From contig NZ_QYRN01000010.1 of NCBI RefSeq assembly GCF_003583935.1, forward strand, positions 1 through 64,000: DNA of 64,000 bases, in the 5' to 3' direction. The position numbers and the translations under genes were made by a program. Under the pieces are notes generated by a model, which ran no database searches, was not told where the DNA came from, and saw only the letters and a program-made list of their open reading frames with translations. Numbering within the stretch: the stretch's first letter is position 1; every line of letters starts with the position of its first letter. The DNA comes from Aureimonas flava (GTDB lineage Bacteria; Pseudomonadota; Alphaproteobacteria; Rhizobiales; Rhizobiaceae). This document shows positions 9,024 to 16,828 of the stretch, piece after piece.

Positions 9024-10141
9024 GCGCCGGTGCCGCGGGGCCGGTCGCGCCCGTCCCGGTCACCGTCCTGACCGGCTTCCTGGGCAGCGGCAAGACCACG
9101 CTGCTCAACCGCCTCCTGCGCGACCCTGCCCTGCGCGACACGGTGGTGATCGTCAACGAGTTCGGCGCGGTCGGGCTCGACCATCTCCTGGTGGAACGCT
9201 CGAGCGAGGGTATCGTCGAACTGTCGGACGGCTGCATCTGCTGCACGGTGCGCGGCGACCTCGTGGACACGCTGGCCGATCTCGTGGACCGGGTGCAGAC
9301 CGGACGGCTCGCTCCGATGCGCCGCGTCGTGATCGAGACCACCGGCCTTGCCGACCCGACGCCGATCCTCGCTTCGCTGATGGGACACCCGGTCCTGGTG
9401 CAGCATTTTGCGCTGGACGGGGTGGTGACCCTGGTGGACGCGCAGAGCGGGGCGGTCTCGCTCGCCGAACGGCACGAGGCGCGGCGCCAGGTCGCCTGCG
9501 CCGACCGACTGGTGCTCACCAAGACGGACCTCGCGCCGGAGACCGGCGCGCTGGTCCACGCGATCCGCCATCTCAACGCGCGCGCGCCGCTGGTCGCGGT
9601 GGCCGAGGCGGGGCCTGGCGACCTCTTCGGCTGCGGCCTCATGGATCCCGCCACGCGCCGCGCCGACATCCGCCGCTGGCTCGGCGAGGTCGACCACGCC
9701 GAAGACGCCTGCGCCGACCCGCATTGCGGCCATGACCATTCGCACGCGCATCGCCACGACGCGCACGGGGCGATCCGCTCCCTGTCGCTGACGCACGACG
9801 CCCCCATGTCGCGTGCCGACGCCGAAGGCTTCCTCGACCTTCTCGTCCTGCGCTTCGGCGCCGGCCTCCTGCGCCTCAAGGCCGTGGTCTGGACAGCGGA
9901 GGACGCGGGCCGGCCCCTGGTGCTGCACGGGGTGCGGACCTACCTGCACCCGCCGGTGCGCCTGTCCGACTGGCCGGCCGGCGAGGCGCCGCGCACCGCC
10001 TTCGTGCTGATCGGCGAGGGGCTGGACGAACGGGTGGCGCGCGACCTCCTCGCCGCCTTCGCCCATGCGCCCCGGATCGACGCGCCCGACCGCGCGGCGC
10101 TCCTCGACAATCCGCTCAGCCTGTCGTCGCGCGGCTTCTGA
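9020..10141 (+). CDS. G3E-family (CobW-like) GTPase, putative zinc metallochaperone
   Basis: A 373-residue P-loop GTPase of the CobW/ZNG1/YeiR group, which insert or deliver metal ions to target proteins. Visible are the Walker A loop GFLGSGKTT (residues 19-27), the metal-binding GCICC (71-75), ETTGLADP and the base-recognition LTKTDL. A His/Asp/Cys-rich loop starting [10 protein letters not shown] spans about residues 229-247, and the CobW C-terminal domain follows. The loop and the C-x-C-C motif favour zinc. The gene overlaps the end of the carboxypeptidase gene by four bases. Cobalt chelation is unlikely because no cobalamin genes are near. Confidence 0.9.
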   Translation: MSAGAAGPVAPVPVTVLTGFLGSGKTTLLNRLLRDPALRDTVVIVNEFGAVGLDHLLVERSSEGIVELSDGCICCTVRGDLVDTLADLVDRVQTGRLAPMRRVVIETTGLADPTPILASLMGHPVLVQHFALDGVVTLVDAQSGAVSLAERHEARRQVACADRLVLTKTDLAPETGALVHAIRHLNARAPLVAVAEAGPGDLFGCGLMDPATRRADIRRWLGEVDHAEDACADPHCGHDHSHAHRHDAHGAIRSLSLTHDAPMSRADAEGFLDLLVLRFGAGLLRLKAVVWTAEDAGRPLVLHGVRTYLHPPVRLSDWPAGEAPRTAFVLIGEGLDERVARDLLAAFAHAPRIDAPDRAALLDNPLSLSSRGF

Positions 10142-10161
10142 GACGGCGCCGGGCGCCGGTC

Positions 10162-10443
10162 TCAGCCGCCCCGCGTGCGGATGCGAAACCTCCAGCCGCC
10201 CGCGTCGAGCGGTTCGACGGCGTCCAGCGCGTGGCCGCCCTCACGGCAGAGATGGGCGATGTCGAGCCGGGCCAGCGGATCGTCGGCGAGCACGATCAGC
10301 GTCGCGCCGGGCGTGCGATGCGCCAGCGCCTTGCGCGTGCGCAGCGCGGGCAGGGGGCATTTCAGCCCCCGCAGATCGATCGCTCCCGGCGCCGGCCGCT
10401 CTTTTGCGTCCCCGCCCGCCGTCCTATCTTTCGCCTCGACCAC
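10162..10443 (-). CDS. TusA-like sulfur-carrier protein
   Basis: A 93-residue cytoplasmic protein with the TusA/SirA fold signature GAIDLRGLKCPLPALRTRKAL. The cysteine in C-P-L-P is the persulfide carrier that relays sulfur in tRNA thiolation, molybdenum cofactor biosynthesis or selenium metabolism. It begins with GTG at 10443 and has about 20 extra residues before the core domain. The gene is convergent with the G3E gene (20-base gap) and divergent from the DUF924 gene only 29 bases away. No partner sulfurtransferase gene is nearby, so the receiving pathway is unknown. Confidence 0.85.
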   Translation of the reverse strand: MVEAKDRTAGGDAKERPAPGAIDLRGLKCPLPALRTRKALAHRTPGATLIVLADDPLARLDIAHLCREGGHALDAVEPLDAGGWRFRIRTRGG

Positions 10444-10472
10444 GTCCCTTCCCCCATTTGCCGAACGGTTCC

Positions 10473-11021
10473 ATGAGCGAATACTCGATCGATCCCCAGA
10501 CTATCGTCGACTTCTGGCGCGATCTCGGCCCGGAACGGTGGTTCGTCAAGGACCGGGAACTGGACGAGACTATCGTGCACCGGTTCGGCGACGTCTACGA
10601 GCGCGCGGCGCAGGGCGAGTTCGATGCCTGGGCCGACGAGCCAAACGGCGCGCTGGCGCTGGTGATCCTCTTGGACCAGTTTCCGCGCAACATGTTTCGC
10701 GGCAGCCCGCAGGCCTATGCCACCGACGCCAAGGCGCTTGCCATCGCCAGGGCGGCGCTCGCGCGGGGCGACCAGTGGCATGTCGGCGAGGACGTGAACC
10801 AGTTCTTCGCCATGCCGCTGATGCATTCGGAGACCCTCGACGACCAGGACGAATGCGTGCGCTGGATGAACGAGATCGGCGAGGAGAACGTCCCCCATGC
10901 GGTGGAGCATCGCGACATCGTCGCGCGGTTCGGCCGGTTTCCCCATCGCAACGCCGTGCTCGGGCGCGACACGACGGCGGACGAGAGAGCGTTTCTGGAC
11001 GGGGGCGGGTTCGGCGGCTGA
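10473..11021 (+). CDS. DUF924 family protein
   Basis: A 182-residue soluble protein of the DUF924 family, an all-helical TPR-like fold of unknown biochemical role. Recognisable stretches are IVDFWRDLGPERWF near the start, LILLDQFPRNMFRGSPQAY-like sequence around residues 68-85, the NQFFAMPLMHSE block, and GRFPHRNAVLGR near residue 155. The length is normal for the family. The ATG at 10473 has no strong ribosome binding site, and the mRNA leader would be short because the divergent TusA-like gene begins 29 bases away. Confidence 0.88.
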   Translation: MSEYSIDPQTIVDFWRDLGPERWFVKDRELDETIVHRFGDVYERAAQGEFDAWADEPNGALALVILLDQFPRNMFRGSPQAYATDAKALAIARAALARGDQWHVGEDVNQFFAMPLMHSETLDDQDECVRWMNEIGEENVPHAVEHRDIVARFGRFPHRNAVLGRDTTADERAFLDGGGFGG

Positions 11022-11104
11022 CCGCACTGCACACCAAGCTTTAAGGGACGAGAAATATCCTATGGAGGACGACGCGGGACCGACAGCATATCGAGGCTTG
11101 AATC

Positions 11105-12391
11105 GTGGCGAACCTGACGCTGGGGAAAGTGGACGAACGCGATGGCGAGCGCGCCATCGCGGCCACTGCGCGGCGCGTGGTCGAGGCCCCGTCGCTCGAT
11201 GGCTTCGCAAGCCTCGCACCCGCCGGCGACGTGCGCCGTGTCTCGATCTACGACGCGCACGCCGTGTTCGGCCTGGTGGACGAGCTCGAGCATCTCGGGG
11301 CCCGGGCCCTCGAGCCCAACGTCTTCTTCACGCCGCGCTTCCTCGCGCCCGCCATGCCGCGCCTCGACGACCGCCGGGTGCGCCTCATGGTGGCGCGCGA
11401 CGAGGACGACCGTCGCAGCCGTCTGCGCTTCCTGATGCCGTTCACCGTGGAGCGCCTGCAGCGCCCGTCCCGCCGCGGGGCCGTGCGCGCCTGGACCCAC
11501 CCGTTCGGGCCACTTGGCGTGCTTCCGCTCGACCGCGACGACCCGGCCGGCACCGCGCGCAGCCTTCTGGACGCGCTGCGCGCGCCCGAGCACGCACTGC
11601 CGCCCCTCCTCGTGCTGCCCGATCTGCCGGTCGGCGGCGAACTCGCCCGCTGTCTCGCCGAGGCCGCGCAGGAAGCGAACATGCCCTTCGCCTGGGCCGA
11701 CCGCTCGGCCCGCGCGTTTCTGGACGCCGACGGCCACGAACCTGCCGAGGTGCTGCGGCAGGCCCTCGGGCCGGCCGGTTTTCGCGACCATCGTCGCCGG
11801 CTGCGCCAGCTCGCCGACCTCGGCGAGGTCGCGTTCGAATGCGCGGCGGAGCCCGGCGCGGTGCGCGAGGCGCTGGAGGACTTCCTCCATCTCGAAGCCT
11901 CGGGCTGGAAGGGCCGGCGCCGCAGCGCGCTCCTGATCGACCGCCACCGCGCGGCCTTCGCGCGCGAGGCCGTGAACGGGCTGGCCGAACGCGGCATGGC
12001 GCGTGTCTACACGCTGCGCGTCGCGGGCGCGGCCGCCGCGAGCCTCGTGGTGCTGCATGCGCAAGGGCACGCCGCCGCGTGGAAGACCGCCTACGACGAG
12101 CGCCTGCGCCGATACGGGCCCGGCGCGCTGGTCGCCGCGCTCGCCACGCAGGCTCTGGTCGCCGACCCGGCGATCCACACCGCCGATTCCTGCACGGTTC
12201 CCGACCACGGCGTGATGAACCGGTTGTGGCGCGGGCGGATCGCCGTGGGCACGCTGGTGGTCGGCCTCGACGACCCGCGCGGCGAGCAGGTCGCCGACGC
12301 GGTGGCCGCGATCGAGGGCGCGCGTCGCCGGCTCAACCGCCGCCGCATCTGGCGCGAGCGCCTGCGGCATCTCTGGCCGGCGCGCGGCTGA
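11105..12391 (+). CDS. FemAB/BioF2-like GNAT acyltransferase
   Basis: A 428-residue cytoplasmic protein with a C-terminal acetyltransferase domain of the CelD/BioF2/FemAB type. The signature EDFLHLEASGWKGRRRSA near residues 258-276 corresponds to the S-G-W-K-G strand of that family, followed by a beta-rich GNAT core. Family members act in cellulose or exopolysaccharide decoration, in cell-wall peptide bridges, or are uncharacterised. It begins with GTG at 11105, and no strong ribosome binding site is seen. It converges on murQ with a 9-base gap. The substrate is unknown. Confidence 0.75.
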   Translation: MANLTLGKVDERDGERAIAATARRVVEAPSLDGFASLAPAGDVRRVSIYDAHAVFGLVDELEHLGARALEPNVFFTPRFLAPAMPRLDDRRVRLMVARDEDDRRSRLRFLMPFTVERLQRPSRRGAVRAWTHPFGPLGVLPLDRDDPAGTARSLLDALRAPEHALPPLLVLPDLPVGGELARCLAEAAQEANMPFAWADRSARAFLDADGHEPAEVLRQALGPAGFRDHRRRLRQLADLGEVAFECAAEPGAVREALEDFLHLEASGWKGRRRSALLIDRHRAAFAREAVNGLAERGMARVYTLRVAGAAAASLVVLHAQGHAAAWKTAYDERLRRYGPGALVAALATQALVADPAIHTADSCTVPDHGVMNRLWRGRIAVGTLVVGLDDPRGEQVADAVAAIEGARRRLNRRRIWRERLRHLWPARG

Positions 12392-12400
12392 CGCCGCGTC

Positions 12401-13216
12401 TCAGCGAACCGCCTCCACCGCCAGGATCGCCTCCCGGATCGAGCCGCGGGAGGATCGGAGCGCGGCGAGCGCCTCGTCGTCCGAGCAGCCCGTGACCTCG
12501 CTCACGATGCGACAGGCGCGCGCCCGCAGCTTGGCGTTGGTCGGGCGCATGTCCACCATGCGGCCGCGAAACACCTTGCCGAGCCGGATCATCAGGAGCG
12601 TCGAGAAGAGGTTGAGCGCGGCCTTCTGCGCCGTGCCGGCGGCGAGCCGCGTCGAGCCGGCGACCGCCTCGGGCCCGGTGCGCAGCAGGATCGGGTGCTG
12701 GCAGGCGTCCAGCAGCGGCGCGCCCGGATTGTTGGCGAGACCGACGGTCAGAGCCCCGGCCCCTCGGGCCGCTTCCGCCGCGGCGAGCGTGAAGGGCGTG
12801 CGCCCGCTGGCCGCCAGCATCAGGCACACGTCGGCGGGCGTCGGCTCGGTCGCCAGCAGCGCCGCGCGGCCCGCAGCGCCGTCGTCCTCGGCGCCCTCGC
12901 GGGTGCGGCCGAAGCTCGCCTCGCCGCCGGCCAGCAGGACATGGCGGCGGGCGTCCGGCCAGTCGAACGTCGGGCCGAGCTCCACGGCGTCGAGCAATCC
13001 GATCCGACCCGAGGTTCCCGCTCCGCAATAGATCAGCCGTCCCCGCTCGCCCAGCCGTTCCGCGGCCGCGGCCACCGCGCGCTCGATCGCGGGCAGAGCC
13101 GCCTCCACGGCATCCAGCGACCGGCGCTGGCCGGCAAGAAGCACGTCCAGGACGGCGCGTGGCGACCGGCGCTCCAGGTCGCGCAGCGCCTCGTCGGCTC
13201 GCTCCGTTTCCTCCAT
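12401..13216 (-). CDS. murQ: N-acetylmuramic acid 6-phosphate etherase
   Basis: A 271-residue SIS-domain enzyme that splits the lactyl ether of MurNAc-6-phosphate to GlcNAc-6-phosphate and D-lactate in peptidoglycan recycling. The family features are LIYCGAGTSGRIGLLDAVEL, the TFDWPD segment, an E-D-D motif (REGAEDDGAAGR) and NLFSTLLMIRLGKVF. A C-terminal UBA-like helix bundle (GCSDDEALAALRSSRGSI) completes it. I chose the ATG at 13216 because GGGAGCGGGAA sits directly upstream; the frame is open for 58 more codons to 13390, but that part is not MurQ-like. No anmK or N-acetylmuramate transporter gene is adjacent, so it appears to be an orphan recycling gene. Confidence 0.92.
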   Translation of the reverse strand: MEETERADEALRDLERRSPRAVLDVLLAGQRRSLDAVEAALPAIERAVAAAAERLGERGRLIYCGAGTSGRIGLLDAVELGPTFDWPDARRHVLLAGGEASFGRTREGAEDDGAAGRAALLATEPTPADVCLMLAASGRTPFTLAAAEAARGAGALTVGLANNPGAPLLDACQHPILLRTGPEAVAGSTRLAAGTAQKAALNLFSTLLMIRLGKVFRGRMVDMRPTNAKLRARACRIVSEVTGCSDDEALAALRSSRGSIREAILAVEAVR

Positions 13217-13221
13217 TTCCC

Positions 13222-13242
13222 GCTCCCCGCTCCCCGCTCCCC
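13222..13242. repeat. three tandem heptamers at the murQ ribosome binding site
   Basis: GCTCCCC is repeated three times on the + strand. Read in the murQ direction this is GGGGAGC repeated three times, ending only a few bases before the ATG. Each unit resembles a Shine-Dalgarno sequence. A copy-number change would alter the 5' untranslated region by seven bases. Confidence 0.6.
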
Positions 13243-13465
13243 GCGCCGCCGCATCACCGCGCGGAGAACGCCCGAGATCGGCGAACGGTTCGCCGGGCGA
13301 CCCCATGGCAGGGCATCGGTCGGGGCGCCCGGATCGGCGGCTTGCGCCTGGGTGTGTCGGGACCGTGTCGTTCCTCCCACGGTTGTTCATATTCCGCTAA
13401 CCTATATTGTATGTAGCAAAGCGACGTGCTTATGGTCCTTCCCATACGTCATTCCAGGAGATCCC

Positions 13466-14506
13466 ATGATCGACGATCGCTCCAACCAGACCGTGTCCGG
13501 GCTGGTCTTCTTTCCCGAAGGCGACAACCGCCTCATCGCCGGCAGCTACGTGTCCGCCGCAGTCATCGGCAACTCCGGCAGCGACACGTTCGAGACGGCG
13601 AGCACCGGCGGCACCTACGCCTACTCGCAGTTCTTCGGCGGTGCGGGCGACGATCGCCTGATCATCAAGGAGACCGACACCGTCCTTCCGGGCGTGAACT
13701 TCATCGGCGGCGCCGGCACCGACACGCTGGAGCTGACGGCCGGCTCGAAGATCGTGATGTCGAACGACTCGTTCGGCACCATGATCTCCTATTCGCAGAC
13801 CGGCGGCTCGGTGTTCGTCACGGAAGTCGAGCGCTACATCATCAAGGGCAGCGCCGACTCGGACGTGCTGGTGGGCAGCGCCGGCAACGACTGGCTGGAC
13901 GGGCGCGGCGGCCTGGACGAGTTCCGCGGCTCGGCGGGCAACGACGGCTACGTGTTCGACACGGTGGGCGAGCGCGTGGTGGGCGAACTGGCCGGCGGCG
14001 GCAACGACACGATCTGGGCCTCGATCTCGGTCAACCTCAACGACAACGCCAATGTCGAGAACCTGCGCCTCACCGGCACCGCCTCCATCGACGGCATCGG
14101 CAACGAGCTGAAGAACCTGATCACCGGCAACGCCGGCGACAACGTCATCGCCGGCGGCCTCGGCAACGACCAGCTCTGGGGCAAAGGCGGCGTCGACACG
14201 TTCGCGTTCGCCGAGATGGGCGCGGCCAACCGCGACTCGATCTTCGACTTCGGCACCGACGACTTCATCCAGCTCGCCAGGTCCGCCTTCGGCGGCCTCG
14301 ACGCGGCCAGCGGCCAGTCCTACCTCGACGCCTCGGACTTCGTGATCGGCACCAAGGCGACGGCCGACCATGCGCAGGTGATCTACAACAAGGCCACCGG
14401 CTACCTGTCCTACGACGCCGACGGCACCGGCTCGGCCGTGGCCCAGGACATCGCCTTCATCGGCAAGAACGTCGCCCTCACCAACGACCACATCCTGCTC
14501 GCCTGA
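13466..14506 (+). CDS. secreted RTX-type calcium-binding protein
   Basis: A 346-residue protein with no N-terminal signal peptide, rich in Gly, Asp and Asn. It carries degenerate RTX nonapeptides: GGAGDDRLI near residue 55, GGAGTDTLEL near 85, GSAGNDWLDGRGG near 137 and GGLGNDQLWGKGG near 231. RTX proteins leave the cell through type I secretion and fold on binding calcium. The C-terminal 59 residues, ending DHILLA, would hold the secretion signal. AGGAG lies 6 bases before the ATG, and a perfect 20-bp terminator follows. A BTLCP protease gene is convergent downstream, and a type I transporter is coded at 18.2-21.3 kb. No catalytic domain is recognisable, so a structural or adhesive role is possible. 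Confidence 0.82.
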   Translation: MIDDRSNQTVSGLVFFPEGDNRLIAGSYVSAAVIGNSGSDTFETASTGGTYAYSQFFGGAGDDRLIIKETDTVLPGVNFIGGAGTDTLELTAGSKIVMSNDSFGTMISYSQTGGSVFVTEVERYIIKGSADSDVLVGSAGNDWLDGRGGLDEFRGSAGNDGYVFDTVGERVVGELAGGGNDTIWASISVNLNDNANVENLRLTGTASIDGIGNELKNLITGNAGDNVIAGGLGNDQLWGKGGVDTFAFAEMGAANRDSIFDFGTDDFIQLARSAFGGLDAASGQSYLDASDFVIGTKATADHAQVIYNKATGYLSYDADGTGSAVAQDIAFIGKNVALTNDHILLA

Positions 14507-14532
14507 CCGTCAGGCCAAGGCAGGACGAACCC

Positions 14533-14577
14533 AAACGACGAGGGCCGCCGGCATCGCGCCGGCGGCCCTCGTCGTTT
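14533..14577. terminator. perfect 20-bp stem terminator between convergent genes
   Basis: The arm at 14533-14552 and its exact reverse complement at 14558-14577 flank a five-base ATCGC loop. The stem begins AAACGACG and closes CGTCGTTT, so both strands end in a short T run after a very GC-rich stem. It should stop transcription from the RTX gene and from the BTLCP gene. Confidence 0.9.
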
Positions 14578-14682
14578 CGGAACGCGCCATGCCCGGGCAC
14601 GGGCACGGCGTGGCGCGCCGACTTCCGGTCTGCCTTCAGATCCGCTCGGCGGCGGGCGGAGCCCCGCCTTGCGAAGCGGCGC

Positions 14683-15273
14683 TCAGACCAGCCGGCGCCA
14701 GAGGCGGGGGTCCTGCGAGGACGCGATCTTCAGGAACGTCAGGTCGGTCTGATGCCACAGGAGAATGCGGTCGAGCCGGTTGTCGAGCACGAAATCGCCC
14801 GACGGCGTGCTGACCACCAGCACCGCATGGCCTTCGCCCGAAGCGGTGGTGGCGACCGCCATCCGAAGGGCGGAAGCCGGCAGGCCCATCTTCAGCAGCC
14901 GCTCGCGCTTGGTCAGCGCGAACTCCTCGCAGTCGCCCGCCGCGACGTTGGCCTGCCACACGTCCGACAGGCCGTCGCTCACCGGGCGAATGCTGCGGTT
15001 GACGCTCCTGTTGACCTCGGTGACCAGCGCACGGACGCTGGGCGACCATTCGACGGTCTCCGGTTTGCCGACCCGGCACGCCTGCGGGCTGGCGACGCAG
15101 TAGCGGATGAAGGCGAAGGGCGCGCGCGTGTTGATTCCCTCCTCCATCCGGGACTGCGGAAGGGCGCGCTCCTGTCGCAACGGGGCGAGACTGCCGGCTT
15201 CGGCATGGGAAAGCAACGCGCCGGACACGATGGCGGTCGATAGGATTTTCGATAAATTGTTCCGGGCGAACAT
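14683..15273 (-). CDS. BTLCP-family transglutaminase-like cysteine protease
   Basis: A 196-residue protein with an N-terminal signal peptide (hydrophobic run LSTAIVSGALLSHAEA), so probably periplasmic. The papain-like transglutaminase triad is visible: C115 in AGDCEEFAL, H149 in GHAVLVV and D164 in LDNRLDR. The family is the one containing Pseudomonas LapG, which clips type I-secreted adhesins, and BTLCP genes are often near ABC transporters. TTGGAG lies about 7 bases before the ATG at 15273; an upstream in-frame start would spoil the signal peptide. It converges on the RTX gene. No LapD-like receptor gene is visible in the window. Confidence 0.88.
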   Translation of the reverse strand: MFARNNLSKILSTAIVSGALLSHAEAGSLAPLRQERALPQSRMEEGINTRAPFAFIRYCVASPQACRVGKPETVEWSPSVRALVTEVNRSVNRSIRPVSDGLSDVWQANVAAGDCEEFALTKRERLLKMGLPASALRMAVATTASGEGHAVLVVSTPSGDFVLDNRLDRILLWHQTDLTFLKIASSQDPRLWRRLV

Positions 15274-15415
15274 GTCGGTCTCCAATGCGCTCTCTGGCAT
15301 CAAAAGACACGATGATTTCGGATATCCCGTTTAGGGACTAATTCCATTTTTAAGCGAGCGTGTTTTGCTCGAAAATAGCCAGCATTTCTCCGCCGTTGCG
15401 CGGGATCGTTCCGAT

Positions 15416-15700
15416 CTACTGCGTGACGACTGTATTTTTATTCAAATTCTTCGTATTGGCAGGGCGGGAAGCCTGCGGTGGTTGCCGGAGCCGCTGGGCG
15501 CGGTCCTGGCTGCGCTCGCGCATGCGCAGCAACTGGTCGAGCTGCTGCGCGTCGCGTGATCCGCCTCGAAGCACGGGGGCGTTCCGCTCGCGTTCGCGCT
15601 GCGACCGCTCCTGAAGCGATCGCGTGCCGTCCACGGGCTGCTGCGCCCGCGCGCCGCCCGCGATCACGCAAAGACCGAGCACCAGGAGCCAAACCTTCAT
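15416..15700 (-). CDS. small exported protein, unknown function
   Basis: A 94-residue protein with a clear signal peptide (MKVWLLVLGLCVIAGGARAQ) and a mature part rich in Arg, Gln and Glu that is probably helical or disordered (LQERSQRERERNAP, LRMRERSQDRAQRLRQ). AGAGGTGG precedes the ATG at 15700. The frame continues upstream to 15781, but that stretch is not signal-like. No family is recognised. It stands alone between the BTLCP and phosphoesterase genes, all on the minus strand. A cationic periplasmic peptide is the most that can be said. Confidence 0.6.
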   Translation of the reverse strand: MKVWLLVLGLCVIAGGARAQQPVDGTRSLQERSQRERERNAPVLRGGSRDAQQLDQLLRMRERSQDRAQRLRQPPQASRPANTKNLNKNTVVTQ

Positions 15701-15814
15701 CGTCCACCTCTTCGGCGCGCCCGATCGCGCGCGGTCCCGCCAGCATGCCGACATCGAGCCTGCCGCGCAAATGCGGCGCAAAGCCGGTCCGCCGCCGAGC
15801 TCGGTGGCTGCTCC

Positions 15815-16630
15815 TCAGCGGGTTTGCAGAAACGCCATCGTGCCTTCCGCAAGGCGCACCGCGGTCAGCGGCCCGCCCATGTAGGCGCCCGTGTCGACGC
15901 CGATCCGCCCGCGCTGCGCCACGGGTTCCTCGGCGGGCGTGTGGCCGTGGACCACGAGGCGCCCGAGCTCGGGTGCCCCCTCGGTCAGGAAGGGCTCGCG
16001 GATCCACAGGAGATCCTCGTCGCGCTGTTCGGCGAGGGGAGCGCCGGGGCGCAGGCCCGCATGCACGAACACGAAGGAGGGCGTCGACAGGACGGACGGG
16101 AGCTGGCGAAGAAAGGCGATGTGCCGCTCGGGAAGGGCCGACAGGATCTCGCCCGTCCGATCCCCGCCGCCGCCCCGCCGATGCTTGGCCATGTAGGTGA
16201 GGTCGTAGCCGTAGGACCGGAGCGTGCGCTCGCCGCCCAGGCGCAGCCAGTCGTCCAGCGAGCGCCGGCCGTCCACGACGTCAATCAGGACCTCCTCGTG
16301 GTTGCCGCAAAGGCAGACGCGGCTGAAGCCGTCCGGGGGCGGCGCCATGAGGTGTTCGATCACCGCCGCCGAACCGGGACCCCGGTCGATATAGTCGCCG
16401 AGATAGACGAGGAGCTTGGAACTCGGCTGTTCGGCGGCATCGGCGACGATCGCCTCTTCCAGCCGGCGCAGCTTGTCGATGCAGCCGTGCACGTCGCCGA
16501 CGGCATAGGCGCGCATCGGATCGACGCCGATGTCGAGCTTGCGCCGGACCTCGCGGTCCGATGGCGGGGACGCAGGCGCGGGTCGGGCGAGGAGGCGTTC
16601 CAGCATCCGCGAGATCGTGCTGAAACCCAT
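15815..16630 (-). CDS. calcineurin-like metallophosphoesterase
   Basis: A 271-residue cytoplasmic phosphoesterase of the PrpA/ApaH-like Ser/Thr phosphatase group. The two-metal site motifs are in order: GDVHGCIDKL near residue 45, GDYIDRGPGS near 78, GNHEEVL near 110, a histidine in FVFVHAGLRPG near 190 and VHGHTP near 227. In rhizobia, similar genes often lie at the edges of exopolysaccharide loci. The substrate could be a phosphoprotein or a dinucleoside polyphosphate. It sits downstream of the Wza-like gene on the same strand with 198 bases between them, and a hairpin in that gap suggests separate transcription. Confidence 0.88.
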   Translation of the reverse strand: MGFSTISRMLERLLARPAPASPPSDREVRRKLDIGVDPMRAYAVGDVHGCIDKLRRLEEAIVADAAEQPSSKLLVYLGDYIDRGPGSAAVIEHLMAPPPDGFSRVCLCGNHEEVLIDVVDGRRSLDDWLRLGGERTLRSYGYDLTYMAKHRRGGGGDRTGEILSALPERHIAFLRQLPSVLSTPSFVFVHAGLRPGAPLAEQRDEDLLWIREPFLTEGAPELGRLVVHGHTPAEEPVAQRGRIGVDTGAYMGGPLTAVRLAEGTMAFLQTR

Positions 16631-16786
16631 GCGGCGAACGGTCCTGCGAGCCAGGCGCCGACGGTCCGCCGGCGCACGGGGTTTCGGGGGGAATGCCCCC
16701 TCAAGATAGGGAACGCGCCAAGGCCTGGGAAGCTCAGCCGGACCCTCGCCGCCGGGACGCGGCAGCGGTCGCGCCGATGCACCGGC

Positions 16787-16823
16787 GCTCCCCCGCGGCG
16801 CGCCGGAGCGGCCGCGGGGGAGC
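16787..16823 (-). terminator. strong hairpin after the export-lipoprotein gene
   Basis: GCTCCCCCGCGGC (16787-16799) and GCCGCGGGGGAGC (16811-16823) pair perfectly over 13 bp with an 11-base loop, beginning five bases beyond the stop codon at 16829. There is no T run, so a role as a transcript end or 3' stabiliser is inferred from position and stability. Confidence 0.55.
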
Positions 16824-16828
16824 CCGCG

